Of a DNA stretch of 64,000 bases, positions 1 through 12,400 are shown piece after piece (the stretch's first letter is position 1; each line of letters begins with the position of its first letter). Made by a program: the position numbers and the translations under genes. The notes under the pieces are model-generated. The model worked only from the letters and a program-made list of their open reading frames with translations, was not told the DNA's origin and made no database searches. The stretch comes from Paulownia fortunei (lineage: Eukaryota > Streptophyta > Magnoliopsida > Lamiales > Paulowniaceae). Location: NCBI GenBank assembly GCA_019321725.1, contig CM033124.1:4402001-4466000 (forward strand). The letters run 5' to 3'.

Positions 1-1853
1 GACCAGGATTTTCTTAACCCAAAAATTTGACACCGCTGTCAAGATGACTAACACATCATTTTGCTTACTTTCAAACCTATCCAGATTTGAATCGGTGAAA
101 GTGATCCCTTCTGTTGGAGTTTGTACGTTATAGATCTGTCCTATCGAATGGTTAGGTTGAAGGTAAACTTCTCTAGCAGCTCATAACAAAGCCCTTCTTG
201 TATTATGGGAGTCTCCACCCGCTAAGCCCCCTGAGATTACACCAATCACTCATGCTATTGGCAAGTTATCATCATCGTGATCTCACTTCTTACTTCCACT
301 GGCTTGGCCTCGAGGTGGGTCCATTGGCTTTGATGTTTTAGGCTGCCTAGAACTTTTACGTTCATTTTTTAGACTTATCCAAAAACTCAATCAAGTACTC
401 TCTCGAATGTGTTTCTTGATCTCATTATGCAGATGATGACACTCTTCAGTTGTGTGCCCTCTGTCTCTATGGAATCTGCAATACGTATCAGACCTTTGTA
501 ATTTTTAGCTCTCTTTCATGGGTCAAGATGTCTAAACTAAGCCTTTGTATTCAACTCAATCAATATCTCCGACATTAAGGCTTTAAGAGAGGTGTAATTG
601 TTTTATCTAGGAGGAGGGACATGCCTTTTTTCCTCTTTCTTCCTTCTCTTGGGTTTTTCTTCTTCTCGGTGTTTTCTCTTTACTGGGGTAATAGCACAAA
701 TAGTTTCCTCAATTCTGATGTACATTTTCGGCCCGTGCTAGCAATTTTTCTATGGTGTTTGTTAGTTTTCCAACTATAAACTTTTTGAATCTCCCATGAT
801 GGAGGTTTTGTTGCATTATCCCAGCCAGTTATTCATGATTAACATATGGGAACTCATGTATTGCTTTAATAAAAATGCATGACATAATCAAGTAATAGCT
901 CTTCTTATTATTATGTGATTAAAAATAAATGAGTCACGGTCTTAGTATACCTATGATTTATCGAGAATTGATGTAAGAATCTATGCATCAGCCGCTCGAT
1001 GTTGGTTATACTACAAGTGGGTAGTTGGTTGAACCAGGACAACGCCCGCTTGGTGAGTGTGGTTCGGAAGATCTTGTAGAATTCTGTGTCACTTAAATCA
1101 TAAAGATTAGCCTTGGCGAAAAATTTATCCAGGTGCTCCTGTGGGTCTCCTATCCTATCAAATTCAGCGAGATTCGTATTTTTGAATCCTATTGGTAAAT
1201 ATTCTACTAGGATAGCAATAGAAAATGGGCTTCCCTTTGGGGGCACGATGGCAAGGGAAAGACATTCCATCGCACGTCCTTGATTGTCAGATGGGAGAAC
1301 AAAAGGTATATTGGGCAATCTTTTCATGCCCTCCCTAGGTCTAATGTTTACTGCTGGGGGTGAAGCCGGTTGGCTCCCTTACATGTGGACCTTCTTCTTC
1401 ATCTTTATGCTCCTCATGCCTTGGTCATAGCCTTACATTTGCAATGGGAGGTAAAGCCCAACTATTTGCATCTCTATAAATGCCTCATTCTCTTCTAATT
1501 CCTTCGCACCTTGGTCTTACATTTGCAACAGGGAGTGAAGCCTGGTTGCTCATATTTGCATGAGCACCTCATTCACCTTCAATTCCTTCATCCCTCAACC
1601 CTGTTCCTTTAGAAGTTGGAGTGGAATCCTAGCATCGATGAGGAAACGGAGGGTGCTCGACTCTATGTTGGTTCTCAACATATTGAGCTACTATTTGAGC
1701 TATAGCTCAAGCTGTAGCGTCTTCAATCATAGTCCTAAGGGCTTTCTGTTAATATGCAGTATCGTAAGTTGGGTAGGATCAGCACGTTGGGGATGTTGTG
1801 GTTGATCTCACCTAGGTGGGGGTAGACATTAATTTTCTCCATTTTTGTTGACA
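1..1853 (-). pseudogene. Ty3/gypsy gag relic (Tat-type), 5' part of a minus-strand element
   Basis: Read on the minus strand, this is a retrotransposon gag polyprotein, the structural protein that packages element RNA. A probable start Met lies at 1853 (MSTKMEKINVYPHLGE). A 138-residue open stretch at 1327-911 holds the gag core, with the motifs FDRIGDPQEHLDKFFAKANL and ALSWFNQLP. Downstream, with stops and frame breaks, comes a zinc knuckle at 480-421, CRFHRDRGHTTEECHHLHNE (pattern C-x2-H-x4-GH-x4-C). The conserved gag-protease linker (ITFTDS-like, then VLVI) lies near 140-20. The window edge cuts the element before protease and reverse transcriptase. Stops and frameshifts between the blocks show it is dead. 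The knuckle closely matches that of the gag relic at 47.4 kb on the other strand. Family assignment is from motif recognition only. Confidence 0.8.
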
Positions 1854-2420
1854 TCTTTAGCATGCAGTGCTCTTTGATTGTTAATCTCTCTAACAACTCT
1901 GGATTTGTTTGCATCCTTAGTGTTCAGACAGATTTTGCACTAACGAAGCCAAAAATGATGTTATATCACCTTAGTTCGCTGAATTCCAAGATGGATTCCT
2001 ATTTCAAGTGGATTGCTGCTTGCCTCACAAATAAGCATTAGAGGTGCTAAGGGTTTACTCGATAAAAATCAACGTTCAAGTCAAAATCAAAAAGAAATTT
2101 ATAATATTAGAGATAAGATTTAGATTGTAGAAAGTGTAAAATAGTTTTAGTACCTTAAAAAAGTTGGAAGATGGATATTTATAGGTTTTTGTAGAAGGAT
2201 GATTGTCCGATATAGAACAGTGTGTGCACCAAATGAATCTTTTAGGCCTATTAGATTGAATTTATCAAATGAATCTTTTTCAGTCGTCTTATTGGACCTT
2301 GTTTTATTAGGCTAAGTCTTGGTCATATTAGTTTCACTTTTTACCTTTTTCTTTCTATGATTAAATATAACCAAATATATATCCCAAAATAAATTAATTT
2401 TTATTATGAAATTTGAATTT
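1854..2420 (-). mobile_element. Probable 5' leader and LTR of the gypsy element
   Basis: This lies directly upstream of the gag start on the minus strand. It carries a TATAAATAT box (plus coordinates 2075 to 2420 region, box at 2175-2183) at a plausible distance for a retrotransposon promoter, followed by an AT-rich transcribed leader. I could not define LTR ends, and the partner LTR would lie outside the window. The limits are approximate. Confidence 0.35.
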
Positions 2421-4114
2421 TGTACCCTCACAAAAGATTATTTCCTACAAAGCGTCACATGATATTATGTTAAAAAAGCTAATACCTTGCAAGGAGTTAA
2501 TAAAAGAATTCAAGTATAAATACAATAAAACGATAAGGCATCCTCAATGATGTGCTCCAAAATAGTACAGATCAAGAATCGGTAATCTCTGACCTATTAA
2601 GCGTTCATGTCTTATTTGTGGCACATCATGTAAGATTCATATCAAATGAGGCCTATTTATGTCAACTCTTTCACAAATAGTTATATCCAAATACTCAAAA
2701 TGTGGCACACACACACTTAGATACAATGATCAAGGTGTAAAGATATATTCATTGAATGACAATATATTTTTTTTAGATTTTTTTTAATGAAAAAATATAA
2801 TATTTAAGGCATTTTATGTTTCCATAAGATAAATTAGAACTGAGGAAGTTTTTCATACTCACATTAAACAATTTTCAAGTATAAAGATGATAGGAAAATT
2901 ATGCTTAAAGCGTTAAACGACATCTTGTAATAGATATCATAATGACATTATACTCCATTATGGTAGTTTTTTTTATCTCCCACTACTGTACTAAAATGGG
3001 TAAATAGAAGAAGTTATCAATTAGATTATCATGGTTTCAAATATTCATATAAATAAAAATAAATAAAAAATTATTTCTCATTTATAAACATAGATTATGA
3101 ATGCCAAAACAGATAAACAGAAAAAACTATGCATTTAGATTCTCACATATTTCAAATTTAAGAATTTGAAAATTACTTATATTTATGGTAAGTGCATATC
3201 CCTTTTTAGCTTCTTGATATTAGAGTTCACTTAATTAGTTTTATATTAAGAAATGTAGGTTTCTGCAGTCCTTTTTAAAATTTGTTTTGGTAGCTTGATT
3301 CGTTATTATTTACGATTAATGGTCATTGTTTTAAATGATGTTCAAGATTATGTATAATGGTGTTGGATGGATTTGATATATAAATCATGTGAAATTTGAA
3401 TAAGATGTCTAAATGGAATATAATTTTTAGATTATAAAACTGGAAAATACAAGCAACGATAACAAAATTGGAAAAAAAAAAAAAAAAAACTATGTAATGT
3501 GCAATTTTAATCTATGTAATATTTTGACTAACTCCTGCATTACATGAGTGCGAATGCCAGTTAGTACGTGTTGGATGTACTCAATTCAATTCTTTATCTA
3601 GAATTTTTTTTTTTTTTTATAATGATGAATATCACCCTTTTAAACCCCAAAATAATTTTAAATTTTAAATTAATTTTTTTGTGATATACATATGACTAAA
3701 TAAATTCTATCATTGTCATAGTATAAGAAAAACAGAAAGATCCCTCATATCTAATCATATCATTCCATTATATGGACAATTTCAAAAAACTGATCATAGC
3801 ATGATAGCAGTTGGACAAGTTGGCTCCATCATTTAATGGTTTAAAACATCTCTCTTTCAAGGAGGCACTGGGAATTCGAATTGCCTTTGGATACTAAAAA
3901 AGGAAGTTTGATCATAAGATTACAAATAAATCTAAAATTAATTCTTCCTGAGTTTATGCACCAGTGGTTAATAGAGATGGACTGTAAATTTGTTAGAAAT
4001 ATGTCTACGATGGTTCAAATTTTGGCCCAATAATTTGACAATCTATCATGAGATGGTATAACCCCTTACTTTTTAAATATAAAATTAAATAACAAAAACA
4101 ATCATATAAGAATG

Positions 4115-4136
4115 ATATATATATATATATATATAT
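4115..4136. repeat. (AT)11 microsatellite
   Basis: This is an uninterrupted AT dinucleotide run in intergenic DNA. Confidence 0.95.
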
Positions 4137-5623
4137 TCATAATTTATTTTCTTTACTCTTTCCCTTCAATTTCAAATTTAGAAATAAAATAAAAATCTCA
4201 ACCTCATAAATTTTTTATTGTCAAAATTTTGCTCATTTTTTATTTTGTTATTAAATTCCTAGCCCCGATGCCTATTTTCAAAGCAATAAGGATGCAGATT
4301 TCAATCCTTGAAGCGGCAACATTCTCATATTCATTCTGTGCTTCTTTATCTGAAGAACAAAAATGCACGAAATTACAAAAAATCTGGAATAACTCAGAGA
4401 AGTATTATATCATACTTATAGGGTTGTTTATTACTACTCAAATTTATATTTATATTGTTATGATCAGAATTTATTTAGTCATGTGAACATATCATAAAAA
4501 CTTAAATAGACACTTTAAATTAAATTTGGGTCCAAAGGAGTACATCTGTTATTATAAAAAAAAAAATTAGATAGGGAATTGATGGGGTTCATTAAATATG
4601 TGCTAATTTGACATTTATTGCCAAACTTATGTATTAATTAGAATATTTGTAAAAAATCATGTATCAATTTGACACTCGTGAAAATTTGGGTGCCAATTAG
4701 TGCATTTATAAAAAAAACAGATGTATCAATTTGATATCGATAATAAATTTTGGGTACAAAATATCGAAAGAATTATGATACATGGAGCAACTTTCATGAA
4801 TCAATTTATATAGAGCTTAATAACAAAAAGCTCACACACTCAACTCAAAGATATCTTCGAAATTTAATATTGTCTGCCTTCTAGGCTAATACAAGTCAAC
4901 TAATTTCTTTCACACCCTGAAATGAACACCTGGGTATATAAAGTGAATTGCACCTAGTCCGTTTATAAATTAATTTAATTTTTTTCTGACAATACTTAAA
5001 ATAGAGAGGATACTACACCGTTTCTTGTTTCCCCCAATAGTACTTCCTCTTTTGACTGTTTGCTCCACATTCCCCCCACATTAATTTGCCATAATTTCAC
5101 CCAATGAATGGTGATAAAAAGAGAGGACAAAAAAGTTAAATAGAGGCCAACAAATTCATTGACAATAACAGCAAGTTCTTGGGCATCATTATATAGAAAA
5201 AGAAGACCATCCATGGTGGGATTGGGGAATATTTTCAACCACCTGGTAATCTTAGTGGAGGGGCAGTGATTTTTGGGACCTCCTTTTATATTTGCAACTT
5301 GAGAACTTGGGTTAGGGCAAAAACATAGATAATATATATAGTTGAAACTCTGTGGATTTTTTATTTTTTTTAAAAAAAAAAAACGATTGAATTTACTTTC
5401 TATTTATATTTTCTCTATTGAAATGAAGCACATTACCTAAATGCTGAATACCATAAAATTAATAAGTACTAATTTATCAATCAAGAAAAATATATAAATA
5501 CAATACCAAAGTCCATAATTTCAATAAGTGATCTCTTATTATTCTGAAAAATAAACAATACATGAATGGCCTTAAAATACTAGTTATCTTATGTAAACTA
5601 TAATGGAATACTGTACTTTTACT

Positions 5624-5693
5624 CCGATCCATTTGGATGCAAAAAGTTAACAAAACATAGATTGGTCCGATCCATTTGAATGCAAAAAGTTAA
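5624..5693. repeat. Two-copy direct repeat, 43-bp period
   Basis: The motif CCGATCCATTTG followed by ATGCAAAAAGTTAA occurs at 5624 and again at 5667, with one difference. A small tandem duplication is the simplest explanation. Confidence 0.85.
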
Positions 5694-6721
5694 AAACTCA
5701 ATCAAAATTGATCGACAACCAATTAAATCGATTGAACTAGCCAAAAAATCGGTTAAACCTATGAATTTTTTTTTACTTTTTAAATTTTTTGCTTTTTTTA
5801 AGAAATTAAACTTGGTAATTAGTAATATAATTGTGATTATTTGGATTTTGGATTTAATAAAATATATTTTAATTAATTATTTATTTTTTTACATTGTACA
5901 TAACAATTAATCTTTTATATTATCATTTTATATAATAAAATAAAAAATATAGTTAATTTTTATTAGATTGGTGGGAACGAAAAATTAGGAAATCGATTCG
6001 TATTCTCCTTTTAAAAAAAAATATCAAGGGATGTATGGTTTTCAACTCAATGAATCTCATTTTTCATCCTATTGGGATGAATTTCAGCTTTTTATTAGAA
6101 TTTGTGTAGAAATAAAAATATGTTTAGTTATAGAAATTCTAATAAAAAAATTATAGGATGTAGAATGAGAATATGTTTGATTTTGTATATTTTGTGAATT
6201 TTTTTCATGAAAAAATATGATAAAATAAAGTTGTTTGAAAAATAATAATACATAACTGTTTGAAAAATAATAGTATATAATTGAGGTTCATTTTAAAAAT
6301 TTAGTTTGAATATAATAATTTATTAAAATAATTATATGTAATAGCAAGTTCATTGTAAATATATTAATTGAAAATAATAACATATTATATAAATATAGAT
6401 AACAGTGATAGGTCCCATTAATGTAAGATAAGATTGAAAATTGAGATGATTGATAAGTATTTTTGATGAGAAATAAGAACGTAAAAATGTAATATTTCTA
6501 TAAAATTAAATAAAATAAACATAATTTATGTATCAAAAATAATAAAAAATTAAAAAAATATATATATTGAAACAAAAACCTTACATCCCCTCAGCATTTA
6601 CCACTTGCTACCATCACAAATTTGATCCATTGCCGTTAAATCGAACACGTTATGATGGGGTTCAAATAGCTTTGGCACGCCAACCGTCAACTTCAATGGT
6701 GCTAGAGATGTAGCTTTTTAC

Positions 6722-6800
6722 TTTTATTTATTTATTTATTTATTTTATTTTATTTTATTTTATTTTATTTTTTATTTTTTATTTTTTATTTTTTATTTTT
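6722..6800. repeat. Graded T-rich microsatellite (TTTA, TTTTA, TTTTTTA)
   Basis: Consecutive blocks change unit length along the array: about five TTTA units, then five TTTTA units, then four TTTTTTA units. It ends next to a G-rich tract. Confidence 0.9.
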
Positions 6801-6802
6801 GT

Positions 6803-6833
6803 GGGGGCGGGGCGAGGGGGAATGGGGGATGGG
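6803..6833 (+). other. G-quadruplex-forming motif
   Basis: Five G-runs (5, 4, 5, 5 and 3 Gs) are separated by loops of 1, 3, 3 and 2 bases. This satisfies the usual G3+N1-7 rule in a region otherwise very AT-rich. No gene start is visible beside it, so any role is unknown. Confidence 0.75.
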
Positions 6834-9367
6834 ATGTTGATCGTGGCTTCAAATCACAATGACATAGAGAGAAGCTTGCCTGTTTTGGAATTGATAATCA
6901 CTTTTTGGCTACATCACCCAGTGACTTTCAAATTTGATCATCATTCGGTGGTGCAAGAATATTGAAAAGTTGATTCAAGATATACATAATTATATCAATT
7001 AATAGTTCATAAACTAATAGCAACTGTACTTTTCTCAAAGTTCAACAAAAAAAATAGTTTGGAAATATAGATTATAACAAGTAATTTATAGAGTGCAAAA
7101 ACACTTTCCAAATTCGTATTTGTGTGATTCAATCTCAACAAAAAATAATTTTTTTTTATTTTTTTTCACCAAAAACTATTCCCAATTCTGTATATCTAAT
7201 TTTCAATCTTATTTATTGTTAGGACCCACCAATAATAACTATATCTAATTATTATATTATTGATTTCAAACTAAATGTTAAAACCCACTAGCAAATTATT
7301 ATAAAAATTAAATATTTAAAAAGAATCTCACCATTAACAATTTCATGAGATCAATAAATTACTCTTTTCAAACTATATCATCTGAATAGACAAATCATTC
7401 TTATAAATTATTATATTCAAATTAAGTATTTTAAATGAACCCATCATTATCAATTTTATAAATTATTATTTATACATACAAATAATAGAAATGATACCAC
7501 TCAAAACACACATTATGTAATTAAATATAATATTTTTTATCACATCTTTTTGTGCAAAAGACAACCAAAAATACTCGATCAATTTTTTAAAAAATTTATA
7601 TATTATTTCATTTTCATTCATTCAAATATATTTTTATTTTGTATAAAAATACATTGTAAAATCAAATATTGGAAATGAGAATTTTCATTGAAAATACAAA
7701 CACACGTCCCCTGTACATTGATTAAAAAAGAGAACAGAACTTTTTTCTGGCACTCTTTAGATTCATTGAGAAAACAAAAAAAAAAAAAAAAGAGTAGAAA
7801 AGCTAAAAGTGATTCATTTAGCAAGTCATCAGAATCGTATGCCGTGTTAGAGATAAGCTAATTATGATTAGTGATTTAGTTATGTGGATGTGATAGATTA
7901 GCATGCTCACAAAGTAATAATTAATTTAATTTAATTTAATTTAATTGATGTGACTGGTAACAATGAAGGGGCCCCATAAATCCCAACATAATTAAACAGG
8001 GACTAAATAATTGGCTGATTCTAAAAAGGGCCCAATTGACTAGGCAAAAGAGACAAAAAGGATTCGATTGGCCTTGGAGAAATTTGGCATGAAAACTCAA
8101 GGCAATGGGCCAATGACCCATACATCTTTTGCCCTCATCTTGATTAGATCATTATTAAGATGAGGGAGGCTTACCCTTTTCTTTAGTTGCATCAAATGAG
8201 ATTATAAGTTATTTAAAATATTTAAAAATTTATAAGATATTTCAAAATATTATAAATATTTTAAAATATAAGTTTACAAACTCTCAAAATATTATACTTT
8301 GAAGTTCTTGAATTAATTTTTAAGATTTTAACAAGATTTTATAAAATTATCATTAATATATGAATAATTTATTTACAAAATAAGATGCAGCATCTTATAA
8401 ACTTTAAAAATATCTTATAAAATATAAAAAAATTAAAAATAAAATTAGCCAAAATTACCCTCTACATCTAAATCATCATTTTTATTGGAAGTGGTTTCCC
8501 CTCCCTCCCTCCTCTTTGGTCTTTCCTCATTCTAGTTCATCCCCTCCATTGGGGAGGACAAATAATCACCACCGTCTGAGTTCAAAATGAGTTCTGTATA
8601 CATACATACTATATGTTTGTAAGTAAAAGTTATGATCATTCAGAATTTTACAAACAAAATGACCTCTTAACAATCAAATATAAAAAAATACACACTTATT
8701 CTATGTCAAGCTTACTATACAACCACCTGATGTCATGCTTTGAGCAACAAAGTGTAAGTTTACACCCATTCAATGCTTACTATTGTAACTTGAACAATAC
8801 AGACATTAAATGAGAAAATTCAATCACCGAACCAATCATTATAACGATAGTGGATGGAGAACAAATCATCTTTACATATATGAGTAATGTAATGGTAGAA
8901 TACTTATTTATGAAGGCCTGGTGAAAAAAAAAAGGTTTGCAATCTCACTTTTCAGCCTCATTTGGCTTCAATTTATCCCTAGAATCCCGGCTTTTAGATG
9001 AGGTTCTTCACGCATAGTTGGAATCTGGGGAGTTAACAATACACCCCCAAAGCCGAAAGAAATGCTACAAAATATTCCATTCTTCAAATCTCACTTTCAT
9101 CAAGAAAAGTTTTCTCAGGGTTTGCTGTCACATCTATAGACCAATTTCTCTCAAATGCCATTACCAAACCTTCTCATTCAACAAAAGATAGAATATCAAC
9201 TCTGGAAATTTCTTTAGCTTTTGATGCTTTTCATTTAAAGTTGCAAAAAATATTGATGGATTACATGATTAAAATATACAGGGGGATCTTAGCCTAAAAT
9301 CCCTACTGGGGACCAAACTATACAGCTTGCTACACTGCAAAAGTTCTGCAGCATGTTTTGCTATCTT
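6834..9367. other. AT-rich intergenic DNA downstream of the transporter gene
   Basis: No gene is recognised. Around 7660-7700 the sequence shares a block (ATGAGAATTTTCATTGAAAA) with an insert at about 51.99-52.03 kb, so part of it is probably a dispersed repeat. The last few hundred bases before 9368 are the 3' flank of the CAT gene. Confidence 0.5.
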
Positions 9368-9373
9368 TTTATT
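9368..9373 (-). terminator. Poly(A) signal of the CAT gene
   Basis: A canonical AATAAA on the minus strand lies about 57 nt beyond the stop codon of the transporter gene. It is the nearest perfect match, and plant 3' ends usually lie a few tens of bases further on. Confidence 0.6.
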
Positions 9374-9429
9374 CTTTTTGTAAAGTTATTACAAAGGATA
9401 CGAGAAGTGAGTGAAGTAGGGAAAATGGT

Positions 9430-12400
9430 TTACACTTTTGGAGTATCGTCTGCGCTGTCAACAGATGCCTTCATGCTTTCTCCAGTCTTTTGACTAAGAG
9501 TCCCATCTTTCTCGGCATCGAAGCTGGAGTGGACGCTGTACAGAACATAGACAAGCACTGCAAGGCCTGAAAAGAATCCGAACCGCACATAGGATGGTCT
9601 ATCGAGAGAACCCAACAAGAATATGTTAAGGAATATGGAAATGGAAGGAATCCATGGCATCAAAGGGACCCCCCAGAACTCTGGTTTTCGGGCTTGAGGA
9701 ACCATAAAATGGAATAATTGTACAACACAAATAGCGACAGCAATGCAGGACCCGAGCATGAAGGCTTTGGGCTTGCCTGATGGTGCGAATTGCCAGAGAA
9801 TGGTAAAAATGACGGAAGTGAGTGAGAAGCAAAACAAGAAAGATAACGTCGGCCATGGATTTGTAGTTCCCTTAGTCACGTAACGTCTGTAGATTACTGC
9901 ATTTGCCACCATGTAGAAGACAAACAACGAGCCGATGGATACAAGGTTCAGTAGGATATTTAGATCAGTAAATAGTGCGATTGCTGCCGTGAAGATTCCT
10001 GAAAATCATTTCCCCAATATCACAAATGGTGATAATAGGAATGAAGAAGAAGAATGAAGACAAGAAAAGACTATAACCATTAACTGGACAAGGAAAATAG
10101 CAAAATGAGAGAACAAAGGGAAAAGAAGTATCTTCTTTGAAGCCCATGACTTCAGAAGAGGACTTAGGGAACAATAAGTCAATTTCTCTTCCCAATATAA
10201 TGGTTCTTTTAAGAACAGTAATTCTGTCCACCAAAACTATCATGGAACAATCTGGGTCTGGTCTATGCTAGGCCATCATAGCTTCACAAAACCTTTAAAA
10301 GTCAAGTTACGAGTTTCAAAGAATAAATTCTAGGCAATGCAGCCTCATTTCTCCTCAGCACCCTATAATTGCCAAGTCACTTAGCTATAGCAACAAGAAT
10401 CAATTGATATTTCCTTTTAGAAAGTCAAAAAAAGCACTTTCCCTATGATCCCATAAAAACCCACATCTTGTACATGTTTAAAGATCATGATTATATTATC
10501 TAGATAATAGCACAATCCCAAGCTTTCTCAAGCAAGCCTTTTTGTTTGATCCTACTGTCAATGTTAGCAAATGCCCAAAGCAATAGTTTCATCAACTAAT
10601 TCAAGAAAGCCACCAACACAAGAAAAATATAGCAAGCAACGAAAGTTTATTGCAAATATCTACTATTACTGATATTCCTTTGGTGTAAACAAAGGATTTA
10701 GCACTGTATCTGCATATCGGAAAGGTGAATTATGAGGCCCATAAACTTTAGGATAAATGTTCCTATGTTACTGAAATAGTAGAGTTTTTAAAATAGTAAT
10801 TTCAATGGATTTTATTTCTATACCAAAAATTGGTTGACATGCAATACTATTATTCAAACGAACATCAATCTAGCATTATTATTCTCGTCCAACCTCTTCA
10901 AACAATCCTACAAATCCATAACATTCTTACATCAAGCAGAGGTCCCACAAAACAAAAAGATTGGTTCGAAGTGGACCCAATAGAATAACGACCAATCATC
11001 GTAAACAAACAAGTGCTATCATTCTATCACAAATCATGCATTAGTAAGATCACTCGCAAGTCCATGAGCAAGTCAGAATTTTGACTAACTGAAGTTTGAC
11101 CATTTTGACCACATGATATTAACAATATTGTCCTTTCATAAATCACATCATGGTCTGATCATTTCATTCATATCAAACCTGAATCACAACCTTTCATTAC
11201 ATTGTCTATGCCCTAATACACTAATAATAAATTTAACACTGTAGAACGATGGTAAATTCACAATAACTCTGGTTTGGAGACCTGAGAGCCATTAAATCAA
11301 GGACCATGTTTATGGATCATATATCACTTGGACATAATGGTTACGCCTTTAAGGTTTGGAAATCCGGTCAACGAGTAACTGTTGATTATGATGGTTTACA
11401 ATCATTTGGGTGATAACGACTCGATACCTTTTACATGATCTCAAAATCAGCACAACCCAACCCAACAGTCCAAGACCACAGAAGAAAACTCTATTTTATC
11501 AATGAAATTTTGGGTTAATTACAAGTACCTCTCCTAAAAAATAACGTTATCAGTGAGCTCTTTATTTTTTAAAACTATCAAAATCTCCCCTCTAAATATG
11601 TTGAAACATGGTGTTTATCTATAACCCGAAACCGATAGCCCCAAAGGTAATGTTGAATCATGATGGCTTGGCACATTGGTGACAATGACTGAACTCTTCT
11701 CAGATACTATTCTTAGGTTGTCTTGAAATTTCGTCCATGCGACTCGGTAGCCCAAGACCACGCAAGAAACCTCTATTATATCTCTTAACATTCTGAGTTA
11801 ATTACAAATACCTCTACTAAAAGATAAAAGTGATTGTATCTCTCCTTTTTTTTGAATTATCAAAATATCTTTTCTAATTCTATTGAATCACTATGTTTAT
11901 CTATAACGCTGAATCGTGATGGTTCATAAGGTGATAATGACTAAACTCTTGTCAGGTACTGTTTTCAAGTAGTCTCCAAATCTTGTCGATGTGACTTAAG
12001 AGTAGAGTAGCCTAGGACCACCCAAGAAACCTCTATAACATCTACAAATCTCAGGCTAGAAAGTACGACCATGTGCAAAGTGAAGCCCAGAGACGAGATA
12101 ATTGGTAAAGCAGTGTGGTGGTGGGACGTGTCAAATGATGAGATTGGGACATACCAAGAAAGACGGAGGCGTTGACAGGTGTGGAGGTGGAGGGGTGGAC
12201 CCGAGCGAACCATGAAGGCACCACGCATGACCGGCCGATCACGCACATGTAGCGTGCCTGGCCCAACATGGACACCAGCAGCGACGTCAAAATACCGAAA
12301 CTGGCCCCCACGCCGATTATATTCGAAACCCATCTCCACCGCGACGAACCTTCTTTAAACGCCCCCGAAAACGGCGCCTCCGCATCAATCTGCCACCAAA

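Larger units (their letters stand above)
2421..6717. other. AT-rich intergenic DNA, no gene seen
   Basis: No open frame here shows a recognisable protein or a plausible exon chain. The stretch holds homopolymer tracts (A-run near 3472, T-run near 3608), an AT dinucleotide array and a short tandem duplication, which are listed separately. Parts near 6050-6550 are low-complexity A/T with runs resembling decayed non-autonomous transposons, but I could not find paired terminal repeats. Confidence 0.5.
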
